Source: Hominiventricola aquisgranensis (GTDB taxonomy: Bacteria > Bacillota > Clostridia > Lachnospirales > Lachnospiraceae). From it: a stretch of 64,000 nucleotides of DNA. How positions within the stretch are numbered: the stretch's first letter is position 1; every line of letters starts with the position of its first letter. Location of the stretch: the NCBI RefSeq assembly GCF_040096225.1, contig NZ_JBBMFC010000012.1, positions 37,790-101,789 on the forward strand, given 5' to 3'. A program made the translations under genes and the position numbers. Under the pieces are notes generated by a model. It was not told the origin of the DNA, made no database searches, and saw only the letters and a program-made list of their open reading frames with translations. Below, in pieces: positions 61,134 to 64,000 of this stretch.

Positions 61134-61280
61134 CTACTGATACAGGGATTTCCCGTATTTGATTTTTCCAAAGATCTTCTGCACCAGGATCACCGGCAGG
61201 CTGATCAGAATATATAGGGTAGGGATCCCACCCAATATTCCCATCGTGCCTACCAGAAACATACTGCCAATCTGATTCAT
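61134..61280 (-). CDS. 48-residue membrane protein
   Basis: A small protein with one or two hydrophobic stretches (GSMFLVGTMGILGGIPTLYI and LISLPVILVQKIFG) and a basic end (KIKYGKSLYQ). The start at 61280 follows AGAGGGAATGAC. Its terminator is strong and it lies alone between glgC and kdpD, which supports real expression. I recognise no family; a KdpF-like subunit is conceivable from size and neighbour but the sequence does not show it. Confidence 0.55.
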   Translation of the reverse strand: MNQIGSMFLVGTMGILGGIPTLYILISLPVILVQKIFGKIKYGKSLYQ

Positions 61281-61414
61281 GTCATTCCCTCTTTTCTGTC
61301 TGTTTTCTTGATTGCAACGAGCATAGCACATTCCCTTTTTCAAATCTACGGCTTTGGCAGCATCTTAACCATGCATTAACTTAGGCTTTTTTCTTCTTAA
61401 CCGGTTCTTAACCC

Positions 61415-61445
61415 TGTCATATTTTGCCTTGTCTTGTCATATTTT
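61415..61445. promoter_or_regulatory. Direct repeats before glgC
   Basis: TGTCATATTTT occurs at 61415-61425 and again at 61435-61445, exactly 20 bases apart (two helical turns), about 60-90 bases before the glgC -10 box. This is a plausible activator site. Confidence 0.4.
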
Positions 61446-61502
61446 CCATAAAAATCACAAACATTTTGCACAAAAGACCTATCATTTTTACAAAAAAGAT
61501 AG

Positions 61503-61508
61503 TATAAT
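61503..61508 (+). promoter_or_regulatory. -10 box of glgC-glgD
   Basis: TATAAT, 35 bases before the ATG; the ribosome site AGGAGGG follows at about 61530. No good -35 hexamer is seen at 17 bases, so an activator would be expected. Confidence 0.6.
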
Positions 61509-61542
61509 TTATCTATGATTTCAAGTATCAGGAGGGAATAGT

Positions 61543-62751
61543 ATGGCAAAAGAAATGATTGCAATGCTTCTTGCTGGCGGACAGGGCTCACGACTCTATG
61601 CTCTGACTCAGAAGCTTGCAAAACCAGCAGTTCCATTCGGCGGAAAATATCGTATCATCGATTTTCCCCTTTCTAACTGCATAAATTCAGGGATTGATAC
61701 GGTGGGTATTCTGACCCAGTATCAGCCGCTGGTTCTGAATGAATACATCGGCAACGGACAGCCGTGGGATCTGGACCGTCTCTTTGGAGGTGTGCACGTA
61801 CTGCCGCCTTATCAGAAGGCATCCGGTTCAGACTGGTATAAAGGTACAGCAAATGCAATCTATCAGAACATTTCCTTTATTGAGCGCTACGATCCGGAGT
61901 ACGTGATCATCCTTTCCGGTGACCAGATCTGCAAGCAGGACTACAGCGATTTTCTGCGTTTCCACAAGGAGAAAAATGCAGAATTCAGTGTAGCCGTTAT
62001 GGAAGTACCGTGGGAAGATGCATCCCGCTTTGGTCTGATGGTAGCTGATGAAGATGACCGTATCACAGAATTTCAGGAGAAGCCAAAGAATCCGAAGTCC
62101 AATCTGGCTTCCATGGGTATCTATATCTTCAACTGGGATATTCTAAAGAAATATCTGGAGGAAGATGAGCAGGACCCGAACTCCGAAAATGACTTTGGAA
62201 ATAATATTATTCCGAATCTGCTGAAAGATCATCGCCGCATGTATGCTTATCATTTTAACGGATACTGGAAAGATGTAGGAACTATCCCGTCTCTTTGGGA
62301 AGCGAATATGGAAGTCCTTGATCCGGAGCACAGCGGTATCAACCTGTTCGATGACGACTGGAAGATCTATAGCCGTAACAGTGGTATGTCCGGTCACAAG
62401 ATCAGTGCCAATGCTGTGGTAGAAAATTCGATGATTACCGATGGATGCCGTATCAAAGGAACGGTCAAACACTCCGTTCTCTTCTCCGGTGTTCAGGTCG
62501 CAGAAGGTGCTGTGGTAGAAGACGCTGTTGTCATGGGCGGTACTGTCATTGAGTCCGGTGCAGTAGTAAAACACTGTATCGTTGCTGAAAATGTAAAAAT
62601 CGGCGAGAATGCCGTGGTTGGTGCAATGCCAAAAGATGGTGAGCAGTGCGTGGCAACCATCGGATCCGGTGTGACCATCGGTGCAGAGGCTGTCATCGGC
62701 CCCAATGCCATGATCAGCGATAACGTAGAAGGCGGTGAAGAAAAATGGTAA
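61543..62751 (+). CDS. glgC: Glucose-1-phosphate adenylyltransferase, catalytic subunit
   Basis: A 402-residue ADP-glucose pyrophosphorylase, the committed step of glycogen synthesis. AMLLAGGQGSRLYALTQKLA is the nucleotide-binding loop, then GGKYRIIDFPLSNC, LSGDQICKQDY, EFQEKPKNPKSN and YWKDVGTIPSLWEANM in the catalytic domain. Hexapeptide-repeat lines in the carboxy-terminal left-handed beta-helix follow (ENSMITDGCRIKG, VVMGGTVIESGAVV). The start follows AGGAGGGAATAGT. It overlaps glgD by seven bases, so the two subunits are translated together. The rest of the glycogen operon is expected beyond or elsewhere. Confidence 0.97.
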   Translation: MAKEMIAMLLAGGQGSRLYALTQKLAKPAVPFGGKYRIIDFPLSNCINSGIDTVGILTQYQPLVLNEYIGNGQPWDLDRLFGGVHVLPPYQKASGSDWYKGTANAIYQNISFIERYDPEYVIILSGDQICKQDYSDFLRFHKEKNAEFSVAVMEVPWEDASRFGLMVADEDDRITEFQEKPKNPKSNLASMGIYIFNWDILKKYLEEDEQDPNSENDFGNNIIPNLLKDHRRMYAYHFNGYWKDVGTIPSLWEANMEVLDPEHSGINLFDDDWKIYSRNSGMSGHKISANAVVENSMITDGCRIKGTVKHSVLFSGVQVAEGAVVEDAVVMGGTVIESGAVVKHCIVAENVKIGENAVVGAMPKDGEQCVATIGSGVTIGAEAVIGPNAMISDNVEGGEEKW

Positions 62752-63890
62752 ATTCCAATACAAGAACTCTGGGAATCATTTTCCCCAACAGCTATGACTA
62801 TTTCGTGCCGGAACTGGTTGGCCTTCGTCTGATGGCATCCATCCCGTTCGCAAGCCGTTACCGCCTCATTGATTTTACCCTGTCCAGTATGGTGACCAAC
62901 GGTATCTCCAATGTGGCAGTCGTTGTAAGCAATAACTATCAGTCTCTGATCGACCATCTGGGAAGCGGCCGTTCCTGGGATCTGGTTCGTAAAAATGGCG
63001 GCCTGAATATTTTCCCACCAAATGCATACAGTTCTTCCAAGCCATATGTTGGACGAGCTGGCGCACTGGCAAATATTCTGGATTTTCTGAAAAAGCAGAA
63101 ACAGAAATATGTCCTTCTGGCAAATGCAAATATCGCGTCCAACTTTGATTTCAGAGCAATGGTGGATGCTCATGTTGCAAGCGGCGCAGATGTGACACTT
63201 GCTTATCGGGAACAGGAACTTCCAAAGGGCTTTGTGGAAGCTCCAGATGATGCCAAAGGTTACTACTACACCCTCCGCATGGACGAAGACAAACGCATCA
63301 ATAAGCTCTATGTGAACCCGAAAGACAAAGGTATCCAGAATTTCTATCTGAATATTATGGTCATCAGCCGCGAACTGCTGATCGATCTGGTCAACGAAGC
63401 TTCGCTTCTTGGCAAAGAATATCTGGAGCGCGATGTACTCCTTCCGAAGCTGAGCAAGCTGAATGTACAGGGTTACAAATACGACGGCTACACCGCTTGC
63501 ATCACTGGTCTTAAGAGCTACTTCGATGAGAACATGAAGCTTCTGGATGACTACAATCAGGATGCACTGTTTGGCAAAGCTCCAATCTACACCAAGGTTC
63601 GTGACGATACTCCGACCCGCTACATCACTGGCGCAAAGGTAAGCAACATCATGGCTGCTGATGGCTGTATCATCGAGGGTGAGGTAGAAAATTCTATTCT
63701 CTTCCGTGGTGTGAAGATTGAGAAAGGCGCCAAAGTCAAGAACTGTATCCTCATGCAGGACACTGTGGTAGAAAAAGGTGCTGATATTGAATACCTGGTA
63801 ACTGATAAGCAGGTAACGATCACCTCCGGCACTGAGATGAAAGGGACGGACAGCTATCCGGTCTATATCGCCAAATTCAGGACTGTATAG
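62745..63890 (+). CDS. glgD: Glucose-1-phosphate adenylyltransferase, GlgD subunit
   Basis: A 381-residue GlgC paralogue that forms a hetero-oligomer and raises activity in Firmicutes. The fold is the same (ASRYRLIDFTLSSMVTNGIS, NILDFLKKQKQKY, VENSILFRGVKIEKGAKV). The GGxGxRL loop is replaced by LGIIFPNSYDYFVPELVGLR and the catalytic SGD by LANANIAS. It is therefore most likely a regulatory, weakly or non-catalytic subunit, as shown for Geobacillus GlgD. It ends about 60 bases before a strong terminator. Confidence 0.95.
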   Translation: MVNSNTRTLGIIFPNSYDYFVPELVGLRLMASIPFASRYRLIDFTLSSMVTNGISNVAVVVSNNYQSLIDHLGSGRSWDLVRKNGGLNIFPPNAYSSSKPYVGRAGALANILDFLKKQKQKYVLLANANIASNFDFRAMVDAHVASGADVTLAYREQELPKGFVEAPDDAKGYYYTLRMDEDKRINKLYVNPKDKGIQNFYLNIMVISRELLIDLVNEASLLGKEYLERDVLLPKLSKLNVQGYKYDGYTACITGLKSYFDENMKLLDDYNQDALFGKAPIYTKVRDDTPTRYITGAKVSNIMAADGCIIEGEVENSILFRGVKIEKGAKVKNCILMQDTVVEKGADIEYLVTDKQVTITSGTEMKGTDSYPVYIAKFRTV

Positions 63891-63951
63891 AATACGCTTT
63901 TCAAAAATTGTACATAAAAAATGGGGGCTGTAAAAAAACTCCCCTGACAGA

Positions 63952-63991
63952 AAAATCGCCCAGACCGTGAGGTCTGAGCGATTTTTTGGTA
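63952..63991 (+). terminator. Terminator of glgC-glgD
   Basis: Arms 63952-63966 and 63971-63985 (CAGACC gtga GGTCTG core) pair with one mismatch and run into TTTTTT. A TATAAT at 63990-63995 may belong to a promoter of the next gene outside the window. Confidence 0.85.
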
Positions 63992-64000
63992 TAATTAATT

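Overview
The window reads as chromosomal DNA from a Gram-positive gut anaerobe of the Clostridia, most likely Lachnospiraceae (Blautia, Ruminococcus or Dorea-like). This is inferred from protein character, not from a search. The grounds are the glgC-glgD pair, Rrf2-controlled cysteine genes, a HydE-type radical SAM enzyme, strong AGGAGG ribosome sites, TTGACA/TATAAT promoters, and very large secreted repeat proteins. Almost everything is on the minus strand; only glgC and glgD run on the plus strand.

1-15.6 kb: a visibly AT-rich surface polysaccharide locus, read right to left. It starts with the initiating sugar-phosphate transferase (15570) and an XRE regulator. A promoter near 13.3 kb then drives two GT4 transferases, a radical SAM/SPASM protein, an acyltransferase, a Wzx flippase, a GT11 fucosyltransferase-like enzyme, GT2 and GT-D transferases, a LicD protein and a cytidylyltransferase-PEP mutase fusion. 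The last two suggest a phosphonate-decorated glycan. The locus is scarred: a frameshifted IS200-like element, a truncated GT2, and a mini-gene fused from the two ends of an O-acetylation pair. A three-gene cassette in it lies between 40-bp direct repeats.

15.6-34.4 kb: two giant secreted proteins. One (2261 aa) has a transglutaminase-like domain, about 15 repeats of 80 residues and a DUF5722-like glycosidase-fold domain. The other (3909 aa) has about ten modules of 325-465 residues. Neither has a recognisable cell-wall anchor.

34.5-42.8 kb: accessory genes (a membrane/SH3-like protein, an AAA-ATPase/nuclease-fold protein, two small XRE regulators, one overlapping a pentapeptide-repeat gene), then ugd and a GH25 lysozyme-like wall protein.

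42.8-49 kb: sulfur amino-acid genes in two units, metB/patB and cysK-metY-Rrf2 repressor. Both have perfect 17-bp-spaced consensus promoters followed by the same candidate operator. Next to cysK is a 160-bp structured inverted-repeat element, then a 5'-truncated HD-domain gene.

49-64 kb: a two-component system with an unusual soluble cupin-PocR-histidine kinase, a glyA pseudogene with its middle deleted, an orphan HicB, an overlapping tRNA-modification/radical SAM cluster (tcdA, rhodanese-TtcA, hydE-like), an alcohol/aldehyde dehydrogenase pair, nth, a short KdpD/KdpE pair without kdpFABC, a small membrane protein, and glgCD for glycogen synthesis. No rRNA, tRNA or CRISPR was seen. No gene-free stretch exceeds about 300 bases except the IS200 flanks and the 48.25-48.51 kb element, both described.
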